A DNA stretch of 64,000 nt, taken from NCBI RefSeq assembly GCF_036373705.1, contig NC_089863.1, forward strand, positions 24,114,917 to 24,178,916, read 5' to 3'. Positions within the stretch are counted from its first letter, which is position 1. Each line of letters starts with the position of its first letter. Of the stretch, positions 26,901-39,274 are shown piece by piece. The DNA comes from Amia ocellicauda (Eukaryota; Chordata; Actinopteri; Amiiformes; Amiidae). The notes beneath the pieces were generated by a model that had not been told where the DNA came from, did not search any database, and worked only from the letters and a program-made list of their open reading frames with translations. Both the position numbers and the translations under genes were made by a program.

Positions 26901-28931
26901 ACACTGAGACACTGACACTGACACACACACTGCTAAACACACTGTGACACTGACACACACACACTGCTAAACACACTGTGACACTGACACACACACACAC
27001 TGCTAAACACACTGTGACACTGACACACACACTGCTAAACACACTGTGACACTGACACACACACACACTGCTAAACACACTGTGACACTGACACACACAC
27101 ACTGCTAAACACACTGTGACACTGACACACACACTGCTAAACACACTGTGACACTGACACACACACTGCTAAACACACTGTGACACTGACACACACACAC
27201 ACTGCTAAACACACTGTGACACTGACACACACACTGCTAAACACACTGTGACACTGACACACACACTGCTAAACACACTGTGACACTGACACACACACAC
27301 ACTGCTAAACACACTGTGACACTGACACACACACTGCTAAACACACTGTGACACTGACACACACACACTGCTAAACACACTGTGACACTGACACACACAC
27401 ACACTGTGACACTGACACACACACACACACTGCTAAACACACTGTGACACTGACACACACACACTGTGACACTGACACACACACACACTGTGACACTGAC
27501 ACACACACACTGTGACACTGACACACACACACACACTGCTAAACACACTGTGACACTGACACACACACACTGTGACACTGACACACACACACTGTGACAC
27601 TGACACACACACACACTGCTAAACACACTGTGACACTGACACACACACACACACTGCTAAACACACTGTGACACTGACACACACACACACTGTGACACTG
27701 ACACACACACACACACTGCTAAACACACTGTGACACTGACACACACACACTGTGACACTGACACACACACACTGTGACACTGACACACACACACACTGCT
27801 AAACACACTGTGACACTGACACACACACACACACTGCTAAACACACTGTGACACTGACACACACACACACTGTGACACTGACACACACACACTGTGACAC
27901 TGACACACACACACACTGCTAAACACACTGTGACACTGACACACACACTGCTAAACACACTGTGACACTGACACAAACACTGCTAAACACACTGACACTG
28001 ACACAAACACACTGCTAAACACACTGACACTGACACACACACACACTGCTAAACACACTGACACTGACACAAACACACACTGCTAAACACACTGTGACAC
28101 TGACACACACACACACTGCTAAACACACTGTGACACTGACACAAACACTGCTAAACACACTGACACTGACACAAACACACTGCTAAACACACTGACACTG
28201 ACACACACACACACTGCTAAACACACTGACACAAACACACACTGCTAAACACACTGTGACACTGACACACACACTGCTAAACACACTGACACTGACACAA
28301 ACACACTGCTAAACACACTGTGACACTGACACACACACTGCTAAACACACTGTGACACTGACACACACACACACTGCTAAACACACTGACACTGACACAA
28401 ACACACACTGCTAAACACACTGTGACACTGACACACACACACACTGCTAAACACACTGTGACACTGACACACACACACACTGCTAAACACACTGTGACAC
28501 TGACACACACACTGCTAAACACACTGTGACACTGACACACACTGCTAAACACACTGTGACACTGACACACACACACACTGCTAAACACACTGTGACACTG
28601 ACACACACACTGCTAAACACACTGTGACACTGACACACACTGCTAAACACACTGTGACACTGACACACACACACACTGCTAAACACACTGTGACACTGAC
28701 ACACACACTGCTAAACACACTGACACTGACACAAACACACTGCTAAACACACTGTGACACTGACACACACACTGCTAAACACACTGTGACACTGACACAC
28801 ACACACACTGCTAAACACACTGACACTGACACAAACACACACTGCTAAACACACTGTGACACTGACACACACACACACTGCTAAACACACTGTGACACTG
28901 ACACACACACACACTGTGACACTGACACACT
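20930..28931. repeat. 8-kb minisatellite array between KRTCAP2 and DPM3
   Basis: Tandem copies of ACTGCTAAACACACTGTG, then ACACTGACACAC plus a variable (AC)n tail, giving units of 32, 34 or 36 bp. Array length divided by unit length implies about 240 copies. Deletion variants lacking CTGCTAAACACA cluster at 24.4-24.9, 25.2-25.6 and 27.4-27.9 kb. A marker block, ACACAAATACTGAGACACTG, recurs at 21077, 22051 and 23377, showing segmental duplication inside the array. The minus-strand frames that stay open are low-complexity Cys/Val/Ser strings, not genes. Confidence 0.97.
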
Positions 28932-28992
28932 TGTAGACATTCTTACACCCACTAACAACAGAAAAATAGGAAGAGAACAAAATAGCAACATG

Positions 28993-28993
28993 C

Positions 28994-29058
<65 letters not shown>
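28993..29058. repeat. (GA)n microsatellite
   Basis: An uninterrupted GA run of about 65 bases just right of the 8-kb array. Confidence 0.95.
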
Positions 29059-29061
<3 letters not shown>

Positions 29062-29599
29062 GTAACCATGCACCTGTCACAGCTGCTGTGCCAGGGAACA
29101 AGGGAGTGAGAGAGAGAGAGAGGGGGGGAAGATGCAGGAATGTACTCCCTTTCACCTACAATCACTCCTGCACCCCCCGTCAAAACAATAATTATAATAA
29201 TGCCACTACAACTACTGTGTGTGATTGTGTATGTGTGTGTGTGTACAGGAAACAGGGGTATCCTGTTTGTCCTGAGAGACCCATTGTTCTACTGATTAGA
29301 GGGGGAGAGAGGCGAAAAGCAGTGGGACAGAGAGGAAGAGGGGAGAGAGGGAGAGGAAGAGAGGGGGAGCGAGAGGGACAGGGGCTGTCTGCCTGTGGTA
29401 AATATTTACTCTCCCTGTCTCTGTGAAGACAGATTTAGCCCAATATAAACAGAGACAGAGACACACAGAGAGATAAATACAGATACAGAGACGCACACCG
29501 TCACACACTGACACAGATAATAAACCAGCAAACAAAACTAACGTCAATTAAGTCATCTTTCTATTTATCTACCTGTACAATTCCTAACACGGGTTCAAT

Positions 29600-29880
29600 G
29601 GGTTAACCGGTAAGCGATAAAACTTCATATCCCATAAGGCAGCTCGCCCTCCGACGCCAGTCCGACGGCCGAGTGTGTTGAGTGTGGGATTCTGGGTAAT
29701 GTAGGCACTTCCCTTCCCGTCGTGCCGACAGAGCCGACGTCTGGGAGAGATAAAAACGACAATTCCCGTCGAGTAACGCTCGCCGATGACGTACTAATCC
29801 CGAGCCGGGTGCTAAATCGGTGAGCTGTCGCAGGCCGTGGCGAGTTTGTTGAAAACACTTAATTGTCATTTTAAACGTAA
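29600..29880 (+). promoter_or_regulatory. Probable DPM3 promoter (CpG-rich)
   Basis: This short CpG-rich island breaks the low-complexity surroundings. It has a ZNF143/Staf-like element on the minus strand, complement of GGATTCTGGGTAATGTAGGC at about 29687-29706 (consensus core ACTACAATTCCCAGAATGC), and a CRE-like TGACGTA at 29787-29793. It lies about 0.6-0.85 kb before the DPM3 ATG. An untranslated first exon spliced to an acceptor near 30401-30447 is plausible, but I cannot fix its donor. Confidence 0.5.
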
Positions 29881-30089
29881 ATGTTTAGATTTTGTATGCA
29901 TAAGTATATGTTTAGATTTGACTTAATATTGAAGCGGGACAGTGTATGTTTGACTATTTTGCTTTATGTTAGTGTATTTGAAAGTATTATTCAGATAGAT
30001 ATCAAGTATAATTTATACGTTACAGAAACAAAAGTGTTGATCGCGGTTATAGGACATAGTACAGAACTATAGTGCTGTTCCGATAGGGG

Positions 30090-30205
30090 GCTGTGCTGTA
30101 GTAATAGTGTAGTACAGCAGGGACTGTGTTGTAGTAACAGTGTAGTAGAGCAATGCTGTTACACTAGGGGGGTGTGCTGTAGTAATAGTGTTGTAGATAA
30201 CTCAT
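30090..30205. repeat. Inverted copies of the KRTCAP2-intron minisatellite
   Basis: Two to three imperfect units with TGTAGTAACAGTGTAGTAGA and GCTGTTACACTAGG. These are the reverse complement of the unit at 17580-17935. Confidence 0.75.
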
Positions 30206-30457
30206 TAGGGACTGTGCTATTCAATTGGATGCTGTGTGGCCACTGTCAGTGTGTAAGGACAGCTGTGGTGTATAGCTACTGTAGTATTGCAAATGGGCTA
30301 TTCATTCAGTCTCTCTCTCCCTCCATTTCTTCCACCCTTTACCTCGCCTTAACCTTTCCTACCTTCCCATTCCATCCCTCCTTCCCTATCTCCCTTTTTC
30401 AGTCTTTTCCTACTAAGAGCTGCTGCACCGCTGTCCTCCAGTATCCCACAATCCACC

Positions 30458-30736
30458 ATGACCAAGCTGGCAGAGTGGCTGCTGGGGCTGTCCACGCTGG
30501 GGGTCCTGTGGGGGGTGGTGACCTTCGACCTGCTGGGCCTGGAGCTGCCGGGGTCCTACCGAGAGGTGGCCTGGCCGCTGCCCGTGTACCTGCTGGTCTG
30601 CTTCGGCTGCTACTCTCTGGCCACGGTGGGCTACAGGGTGGCCACGTTTAACGACTGCGAGGCGGCTGCCCAGGAGCTGCAGGAGCAGATCCAGGAGGCC
30701 CGGAGAGACCTGAAGAGCAGGGGCCTGAGGCTCTGA
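30458..30736 (+). CDS. dpm3: DPM3, dolichol-phosphate mannosyltransferase subunit 3
   Basis: DPM3 anchors and stabilises the catalytic subunit DPM1 in the ER membrane, together with DPM2. The complex makes dolichol-phosphate-mannose for N-glycan, GPI-anchor, O-mannose and C-mannose synthesis. The frame is one uninterrupted coding exon of 92 codons, the same length as human DPM3. [20 protein letters not shown] forms membrane segment 1. [20 protein letters not shown] and [17 protein letters not shown] (about residues 49-65) form segment 2. The helical tail [20 protein letters not shown], about 66-85, is the part that contacts DPM1 in the family. It ends GLRL, human GLRF. The context CCACCATGA is a reasonable start. 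It follows KRTCAP2 on the same strand, as in mammals. Confidence 0.98.
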   Translation: MTKLAEWLLGLSTLGVLWGVVTFDLLGLELPGSYREVAWPLPVYLLVCFGCYSLATVGYRVATFNDCEAAAQELQEQIQEARRDLKSRGLRL

Positions 30737-30997
30737 CCGACACAGACTGGAGCTGGGGCCCATTTTCTTTTCTTTATTCTTTAAACCGGCACTGCTCTGG
30801 ACAACTCTGATTGCCAGTACAGAGGCAGAGAAGAACCCAGGGCTCAGAGACGGACAGACAATTCGTGAGGTTGGGGGGAGATCTGAGACTTTTTTTTTTA
30901 TAGGGGGCGGGGGTCTGTTAATTGTGTAATTAGGCTGCTGTAATTAATTAGTCCCTTAATTGGAAACATTCCATGTGACTGGGAAAGTGAGTTTGCT

Positions 30998-31003
30998 AAT
31001 AAA
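30998..31003 (+). terminator. DPM3 polyadenylation signal
   Basis: AATAAA 262 bases past the DPM3 stop, followed by a TG-rich stretch (GATGTGCCTGTCGTTTAG), which suits a downstream element. Confidence 0.75.
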
Positions 31004-31734
31004 GAGGTCTCCTACTGATGTGCCTGTCGTTTAGTCCTTCGTGTGCCCCCCTGATCCTGGAGGAGCCCCTAACCTGCTGGCTTGTGTTCTAACTGAGCTC
31101 TTAATTACTTAATTGAACCTTAATTGATCTAATTTCCTAAATCAGAGCCTTGAATTATTGTAAGGGTTTTAAGTTAAGTATAGAATTGTATAAGTAACTT
31201 TTTAAATTGTGTAATAAGACTTCATTATGATCAGTGTCAGTGTTTTATACTATTTTATGCAGTATAATATGATTTTACATTGTATAATAGGGAGGGAGAG
31301 AGGGAGGCAGATGGAGAAGGAACATAAGAACGAAAGGCAGACCAAGGAAGAGGGGCAGATGGAGAGAGAGACAGAGGGAGCGAGGAGCGAAATGATTTCC
31401 ACCAGAGAACTGGAGGAGAGGGTGCGAGAACGACAGATGGGGAGAAAGGGAGCTGGAGAGACAGACAGACAGATTTTGTTTGCAATAACAACAGAAGGCA
31501 CTTTATTGTCGGTCATGTTCACACGGGCTGGTTCGGACACGAGTCGGAGGACAGTGGCCCTGTGTTGCCGTCTTCAGCTTCTAATCTCTTCAATGCCAAT
31601 TACGGTCCAGTACAAATTCAATTTCTCTCAGAGATGCAAAGTGGAGTAAAAGTCGAAAAAGTCGAATAAAATAAAAAGGTTAAGGAAGAACAGACAGACC
31701 TGGAGCTACACTGCACATTGTAAACGATTGCATA

Positions 31735-31805
<71 letters not shown>

Positions 31806-31982
31806 TTTTAGAAAAACTATTTACATTTATTATTAACACACAGTGTGGTGTGTGTGTGTGTAGTGTGTGGGGGGCTGGGAGTATAACAGTGGATTTGGGA
31901 GAAAGTTGCGTGTCCATGTTGGGGTGTCTGTGAATATTTGTGTATATATATCTGTGTGTGTGTGTCAGTGTGTATTGGAGTA

Positions 31983-32016
<34 letters not shown>

Positions 32017-32197
32017 ATTCGTTCATCAATCTTTGGCAGTTGAAGGAGTAGTGATTGTCGCTACAGGCAACTGCAGAGGCCTCTAGAATCTCTGCGTGTT
32101 GCCACGGAGTTGACCTCGCGGGAGTTCCGAGGTCAGAGGGCAGAGGTCACGGCGCTGGCGATGCAGTCCTTTCTATTGCGACGGGTAGCCCCGCCCC
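31004..32197. other. DPM3 to SLC50A1 tail-to-tail gap, including SLC50A1 3' UTR
   Basis: AT-rich spacer, a GA-rich patch at 31287-31470, an (AC)n-(TA)n microsatellite at about 31739-31804 and TG runs at 31955-32017. The 3' untranslated region of SLC50A1 must occupy the right part. A minus-strand AATAAA lies at the complement of 31502-31507, but it is not certain that it is used. Confidence 0.55.
31739..31804. repeat. (AC)n-(TA)n compound microsatellite
   Basis: A run of AC followed directly by a run of TA. Confidence 0.95.
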
Positions 32198-32305
32198 TCA
32201 GGCTTGCAGCGGCCTATAGGAGAACTTCTCTGGGGAGCTGGGCGTGAACCTCCAGAACAGCCAGAATCGGATGAGGCTGGTCACTATGCCTGGAGTATTG
32301 GGAAC
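32198..32305 (-). CDS. slc50a1: SLC50A1 exon 6 (stop codon)
   Basis: 108 bases: VPNTPGIVTSLIRFWLFWRF, then a 15-residue cytosolic tail ending PLQA before TGA (complement of 32198-32200). Confidence 0.96.
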   Translation of the reverse strand, partial: VPNTPGIVTSLIRFWLFWRFTPSSPEKFSYRPLQA

Positions 32306-35300
32306 CTGAGAGAGAGACGAATGACAAAGACAGTTTATATTAACACAAAAACACCAACGATATGTTCTCCTTCTCCCTCCCTCTCCCCCTCTTCCACTCA
32401 GTCCCCCTCTCCCTCTATCTCCATCCCCCTCTCCCTCCCTCTCCATCCCCCTCTATCCCCCTCCCCCTCCATCCATCCCTGTCCCCCTTTACCGCTCCCT
32501 CTTTCTCTCTCCATCCTCCTCTCCCTCTCCCCCTCTCCATCCCCCTCTCCTTCTTTGTCCCCCTCTGTCTCTCCCCCTCTCCCTCCATCCCCCTCTACCT
32601 CCCTCTCTTTCTCCCTCTCTCCATCCTCCTCTCCCCCTCTCCCCGTCCCCCTCTCTCCCCCCCTCCATCCCTCCCTCTCCCTCCCCCTCTCTCACCATGA
32701 TGTACAGATCCTGCAGCTGCAGTCCATACAGAGTCCAGGAAGTGGAGGTCAGGAATGTGGCCACAGTCAGCGAGTAGGACAGACACTTCACTGACCTACT
32801 GCGCACGATCTGCACCTGGGGGAGGAACGAGAGGGAGCGAGAGAGAGAGAAATACAGACAGAGAGCACAAAAAGACAAGAAGAATACAGGGAGGGATGAA
32901 GACAGTTGAAGACAAAGAGACAGGATGGAGGGGGTGAAGGTTACACAAAGGGAGAGAATGACAAACAGGAAGACAGAGAGGAGAGCAGGAAGAGAGGGAG
33001 CGATACAGCCAAAGAGACAGAACAGGAAGAGGGAGGGAGGGAGAGGGGGGAAATGGGAGACAGACAAGGAGAAAGGGAGAAGGAGAGAGCGAGGGGGGGT
33101 GGGAGACAAAGACAGAAAGGGAGGGAGAGAGAGAGAGAGAGAGTGTTACTGTGTCAGGATACTGTGTAGTCAGTCTGATGTGTGTGGGGTGTGGTTGAGG
33201 TGTGATCAGGTATGTAGATATTCTGGTGTGCTCAGGTGTGCAGTGTTGTGTTCAGGTGCGTTATCTCATGCTCAGGTGCGCTGTGTCATGTTCAGGTGTG
33301 CAAGGTTGGGTCCGAGTGCGATATGTCACGCTCAGTTGCGCCGTATCGTGTTCAGTGGCACTGTGTCGTGCTCAGGTGTGTGGTTACCAGGTCGGTGAGG
33401 GGTGACAGGTACATGCTGATGGTGAAGAGGGAGCAGGTCAGGCCCAGCTGGCTGAGGCGAGTGTCCGGGTCCGAGAGCAGCTGCGTGAAGTACAGCACCC
33501 CCACACACAGCCCCGCCGCCGCCAGCGCCGTCTGCATCAGCACCCGCCTCTGAAACGCCAATCGACACAGTCACACGATGTGGTACACACACCTATACAA
33601 CACAAGCTCGCACACTCTCCCACACTGACCCTGTGCTGTGTGTACAGGCAGAACGCCGAGATGTAGACCGCCTGCAGCACCGCTCCGATGCTGTTCACGA
33701 TGACCAGGGTGCCGTCCCTCTTCAGAGTCCCGTAGTACAGCCAGCCCAGGTTACTGCACAACACACACAGACAACAACCCACAGCACTGTAACGCACTGT
33801 CCAGCCGGTCGAGGTTACTGCACCTGCGAGTGTGTGTAGTGTGTGTAGTGTGTGTGTGTAGTGTGTATATTGTGGGGGGATGGGGGTTCTTACTTCAGGC
33901 AAGTGGTCAGAAAGGGCAGGAACTGGACATTTTCGGCACTGCCACTGGACACCATTCTCCGAAGGTCAGTACTGCAGAAAGAAAGAGAGAGAGAAAGGAA
34001 AGGGGAAACAGAGGGAGAGAAATTCACTCGAGTGCGTCTGGGTGAGAGTTTGTGTTGGTGTGCGGGAGGCGTCTATTTACTTATGACAAACAGTTACTGA
34101 TGGGATCCGGCTCAGAGTTCATGGATTATTTACACAACTATATTTCCTCCTTGCTCTGTACACACACTCTCTCTCTTTCTCACACACTGCGGACAGAGAC
34201 ACACTCTCACACACACATTCTGCGGACAGAGACACACTCTCACTCTCACACACACACACTGCAGATAGAGACACACTCTCACTCTCTGATGCTGCAGACA
34301 GGGACACAGTCTCACTCTCTGACACTGTGGATAGAGACACACTCTCACTTTCTGACACACTGTGGACAGAGACACTCTCACACACACACTGTGGACAGAG
34401 ACCCACTCTCGCTGATGCTGCGGACAGAGACACACTTTCACTCTCTCACACTGCGGACAGACACACTCTCACTCTCTCACACACTGCGGACAGAGACACA
34501 CTCTCAGACATTGCGGACAGAGATACACTCTCACTCTCTGACACTGCAGACAGAGACACACTCTCACTCTCTCACACTGTGGACAGACACTCTCACTCTC
34601 TTGACACATTGCGGACAGAGACACTCTCACACACTGTGGACAGACACTCTCACTCTCTTGACACACTGCGGACAGAGACACACTCTCACTCTCTTGACAC
34701 ATTGCGGACAGAGACACTCTCACACACTGTGGACAGACACTCTCACTCTCTTGACACACTGCGGACAGAGACACACTCTCACTCTCTTGACACACTGCGG
34801 ACAGAGACACTCACTCTCACACAATGTGGACAGACACACTCTCACTCTCTCTCACACTGCGCACAGAGACACACTCTCACTCTCTGACACACTGCGGACA
34901 GAGACACTCTCACTCTCTTGACACACTCCGGACAAAGACACTCTCACTTCCTCACACTGTGGACAGAGACACTCTCACTCTCTCACACACTGTGGACAGA
35001 GACACTCTCACTCTCTTGACACACTGTGGACAGAGACACTCTCACTCTCTCACACACTGCGGACAGAGACACTCTCACTCTCTTGACACACTGTGGACAG
35101 AGACACTCTCTTGACACACTGTGGACAGAGACACTCTCACTCTCTCACACACTGCGGACAGAGACACTCTCACTCTCTTGACACACTGTGGACAGAGACA
35201 CTCTCTTGACACACTGTGGACAGAGACACTCTCACTCTCTCACACAATGCGGACAGACACACTCTCTTGACACACTGTGGACAGAAACACTCTCACTCTC

Positions 35301-38300
35301 ACACAATGTGGACAGACACACTCTCACTCTCTCTCACACACTGCGCACAGAGACACACTCAGTCTCTGACACACTGCGGACAGAGACACTCTCACTCTCT
35401 TGACACACTCCGGACAAAGACACTATCACTCTCTCACACACTGTGGACAGAGACACTCTCACTCTCTTGACACACTGTGGACAGAGACACTCTCACTCTC
35501 TCACACACTGTGGACAGAGACACTCTCACTCTCTTGACACACTGTGGACAGAGACACTCTCACTCTCTCACACACTGCGGACAGAGACACTCACTCTCTC
35601 ACACACTGTGGACAGAGACACTCTCACTCTCTTGAAACACTGTGGACAGAGACACTCTCACACACACTGTGGACAGAGACACTCTCACTCTCTCACACAC
35701 TGTGGACAGAGACACTCTCACTCTATTGACACACTGTGGACAGAGACACTCTCACTCTCACACACACTGTGGACAGAGACACTCTCACTCTCTCACACAC
35801 TGTGGACAGAGACACTCTCACTCTCTTGACACACTGTGGACAGAGACACTCTCACTCTCTCACACACTGCGGACAGAGACACTCTAACTCTCTTGACACA
35901 CTTTGGACAGAGACACTCTCTTGACACACTGTGGACAGAGACACTCTCTTGACACACTGTGGACAGAGACACTCTCACTCTCACACAATGTGGACAGACA
36001 CACTCTCACTCTCTCTCACACACTGCGCACAGAGACACACTCTCAGTCTCTGACACACTGTGGACAGAGACACTCTCACTCTCTCACACACTGTGGACAG
36101 AGACACTCTCACTCTCTTGACACAGTGTGGACAGAGACACTCTCACTCTCTCACACAATGTGGACAGACACACTCTCTTGACACACTGTGGACAGAAACA
36201 CTCTCACTCTCACACAATGTGGACAGACACACTCTCACTCTCTCTCACACACTGCGCACAGAGACACACTCTCAGTCTCTGACACACTGCGGACAGAGAC
36301 ACTCTCACTCTCTTGACACACTCCGGACAAAGACACTATCACTCTCTCACACACTGTGGACAGAGACACTCTCACTCTCTTGACACACTGTGGACAGAGA
36401 CACTCTCACTCTCACACACACTGTGGACAGAGACACTCTCACTCTCTCACACACTGTGGACAGAGACACTCTCACTCTCTTGACACACTGTGGACAGAGA
36501 CACTCCCACTCTCTCACACACTGCGGACAGAGACACTCTAACTCTCTTGACACACTTTGGACAGAGACACTCTCTTGACACACTGTGGACAGAGACACTC
36601 TCACTCTCTCACACAATGTGGACAGACACACTCTCTTGACACACTGTGGACAGAGACACTCTCTTGACACACTGTGGACAGAGACACTCTCACTCTCACA
36701 CAATGTGGACAGACACACTCTCTCTCACACACTGCGGACAGAGACACTCTAACTCTCTTGACACACTGTGGACAGAGACACTCTCTTGACACACTGTGGA
36801 CAGAGACACTCTCACTCTCACACAATGTGGACAGACACACTCTCACTCTCTCTCACACACTGCGCACAGAGACACACTCTCAGTCTCTGACACACTGCGG
36901 ACAGAGACACTCTCACTCTCTTGACACACTCCGGACAAAGACACTCTCACTCTCTCACACACTGTGGACAGAGACACACTCTCAGTCTCTGACACACTGC
37001 GGACAGAGACACTCTCACTCTCTTGACACACTCCGGACAAAGACACTCTCACTCTCTCACACACTGTGGACAGAGACACTCTCACTCTCTTGACACACTG
37101 TGGACAGAGACACTCTCACTCTCTCACACACTGTGGACAGAGACACTCTCACTCTCTTGACACACTGTGGACAGAGACACTCTCACTCTCTTGACACACT
37201 GTGGACAGAAACACTCTCACTCTCACACAATGTGGACAGACACACTCTCACTCTCTCTCACACACTGCGCACAGAGACACACTCTCAGTCTCTGACACAC
37301 TGCGGACAGAGACACTCTCACTCTCTTGACACACTTTGGACAGAGACACTATCACTCTCTCACACACTGTGGACAGAGACACTCTCACTCTCTTGACACA
37401 CTCCGGACAAAGACACTCTCACTCTCTCACACACTGTGGACAGAGACACTCTCTTGACACACTGTGGACAGAGACACTCTCACTCTCTCACACAATGTGG
37501 ACAGACACACTCTCTTGACACACTGTGGACAGAAACACTCTCACTCTCACACAATGTGGACAGACACACTCTCACTCTCTCTCACACACTGCGCACAGAG
37601 ACACACTCTCAGTCTCTGACACACTGCGGACAGAGACACTCTCACTCTCTTGACACACTCCGGACAAAGACACTATCACTCTCTCACACACTGTGGACAG
37701 AGACACTCTCACTCTCTTGACACACTGTGGACAGAGACACTCTCACTCTCACACACACTGTGGACAGAGACACTCTCACTCTATCACACACTGTGGACAG
37801 AGACACTCTCACTCTCTTGACACACTTTGGACAGAGACACTCTCTTGACACACTGTGGACAGAGACACTCTCACTCTCTCACACAATGTGGACAGACACA
37901 CTCTCTTGACACACTGTGGACAGAAACACTCTCACTCTCACACAATGTGAACAGACACACTCTCACTCTCTCTCACACACTGCGCACAGAGACACTCTAA
38001 CTCTCTTGACACACTGTGGACAGAGACACTCTCTTGACACACTGTGGACAGAAACACTCTCACTCTCACACAATGTGGACAGACACACTCTCACTCTCTC
38101 TCACACACTGCGCACAGAGACACTCTAACTCTCTTGACACACTGTGGACAGAGACACTCTCACTCTCTCACACACTGTGGACAGAGACACTCTCACTCTC
38201 TTGACACACTGTGGACAGAGACACTCTCACTCTCTTGACACACTGTGGACAGAGACACTCTCACTCTCTCACACACTGCGGACAGAGACACTCTCACTCT

Positions 38301-39274
38301 CTCACACACTGTGGACAGAGACACTCTCACTCTCTTGACACACTGTGGACAGAGACACTCTCACTCTCTTGACACACTGTGGACAGAGACACTCTCACTC
38401 TCTCACACACTGCGGACAGAGACACTCTCACTCTCTCACACACTGTGGACAGAGACACTCTCACTCTCTTGACACACTGTGGACAGAGACACTCTCACTC
38501 TCTTGACACACTGTGGACAGAGACACTCTCACTCTCTCACACACTGCGGACAGAGACACTCTCACTCTCTCACACACTGTGGACAGAGACACTCTCACTC
38601 TCTTGACACACTGTGGACAGAGACACTCTCACTCTCTCACACACTGTGGACAGAGACACTCTCACTCTCTTGACACACTGTGGACAGAGACACTCTCACT
38701 CTCTTGACACACTGTGGACAGAGACACTCTCACTCTCTCACACACTGTGGACAGAGACACTCTCACTCTCTTGACACACTGTGGACAGAGACACTCTCAC
38801 TCTCTTGACACACTGTGGACAGAGACACTCTCACTCTCTTGACACACTGTGGACAGAGACACTCTCACTCTCACACACACACACTCTCTCTCTCTGTCTC
38901 AGACGCACACACAACATCTACAGCCACTCCCCGCAGAGCTCCAACTCCACTGCTACTCTGCCAATACTTCTGCAACTACAACTACTACTCGTTCACCTGC
39001 GGCTGCTGCCGTGAATCAGTGGACTGATTGATCGAGCGATGCATCGATTGATTGATTGATTGGTTGGTTTTAAAAAGTAACAAAAGTCAACAACAAAACA
39101 ACACAGTGGTGGTTTTATTTCAGAGGCAGAGCGACAGTCGAAGACATGCAGAGTAAATACAGACAGATGTATCGATTAAACGGAGAAAGCTCTCCGGGAG
39201 ACTCACAGTCCAGTGGAGAACATGCCCAGAGTGAACACTATACAAGCCCATGACAGCACCTGCAGGAAATCCAT
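32198..39274 (-). CDS. slc50a1: SLC50A1 (SWEET1), sugar transporter
   Basis: SLC50A1 is the animal SWEET-family uniporter for glucose and related sugars. It has seven membrane helices made of two MtN3/saliva three-helix repeats, and sits in Golgi and plasma membranes. Minus-strand exons, 5' to 3': 39207-39274, 33894-33971, 33630-33753, 33388-33549, 32696-32815, 32198-32305. All are GT-AG and phases close exactly to 219 residues (human 221). Family marks: ACIVFTLGMFSTGL (11-23), NVQFLPFLTT (37-46), the first-repeat Asn in VIVNSIGA (N69), QLGLTCSLFTISMYLSPLTD (about 124-143), KCLSYSLTVATFLTS, and the second-repeat Asn in VPNTPGIVTSLIRFWLFW (N187). The N-terminus is four residues shorter than human. 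It lies between DPM3 and EFNA1, as in mammals. Confidence 0.97.
32355..32693. repeat. CT-rich polypyrimidine tract
   Basis: About 340 bases of nearly pure C/T on the plus strand (CTCCCTCTCCCCCTCTCCAT-type words) in SLC50A1 intron 5, so the transcript is GA-rich here. Such tracts can form triplex DNA. Confidence 0.9.
32696..32815 (-). CDS. slc50a1: SLC50A1 exon 5
   Basis: 120 bases, phase 0 at both ends, 40 residues: VQIVRSRSVKCLSYSLTVAT to ...LQLQDLYIM. The donor touches a 330-base CT-rich tract in the next intron. Confidence 0.95.
33388..33549 (-). CDS. slc50a1: SLC50A1 exon 4
   Basis: 162 bases, phase 0 at both ends, 54 residues. It starts RRVLMQTALAAAGLCVG and ends SMYLSPLTDL before donor GTAACC. 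It spans the linker helix and the start of the second repeat. Confidence 0.95.
33630..33753 (-). CDS. slc50a1: SLC50A1 exon 3
   Basis: 124 bases, phase 2 in and phase 0 out. It encodes NLGWLYYGTLKRDGTLVIVN (with N69) and continues to ...YTQHR. Confidence 0.95.
33894..33971 (-). CDS. slc50a1: SLC50A1 exon 2
   Basis: 78 bases, phase 2 in and out: TDLRRMVSSGSAENVQFLPF and LTTCL. It holds the conserved substrate-pathway region of the first repeat. Confidence 0.95.
34155..38890. repeat. 4.7-kb minisatellite in SLC50A1 intron 1
   Basis: The 34-bp unit is GACACACTGTGGACAGAGAC followed by ACTCTCACTCTCTT, alternating with a ...CTCACA ending. Variants carry TGCGGACAGAG or CTCCGGACAAAG. The left end (34.2-34.6 kb) is most diverged. 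The 38.1-38.9 kb end is nearly uniform, suggesting the most recent amplification there. Blocks such as the GCGCACAGAGACACACTCTC segment recur along the array. Open frames in it are low-complexity artefacts. Confidence 0.97.
39207..39274 (-). CDS. slc50a1: SLC50A1 exon 1 (start codon)
   Basis: 68 bases encode MDFLQVLSWACIVFTLGMFS and TG, then CT of a split Leu codon. The donor is GTGAGT. ATG is the complement of 39272-39274 and follows a CpG-rich promoter-like stretch. Confidence 0.94.

Noticed and set aside
20961-28704. Many minus-strand Cys/Val/Ser-rich frames of 60-145 codons
   Set aside because: They are direct translations of the 32-36-bp array. The same sequence is open in more than one frame and has no non-repeat part.
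30060-30210. tRNA or small structured RNA near DPM3
   Set aside because: The apparent structure comes from the TACTACA/TGTAGTA repeat units. No cloverleaf or A/B box pair could be traced.
34052-39031. Plus-strand frames rich in Thr, Leu, Ser, His and Gln, up to 289 codons
   Set aside because: They are translations of the 34-bp minisatellite in SLC50A1 intron 1, antisense to the gene.
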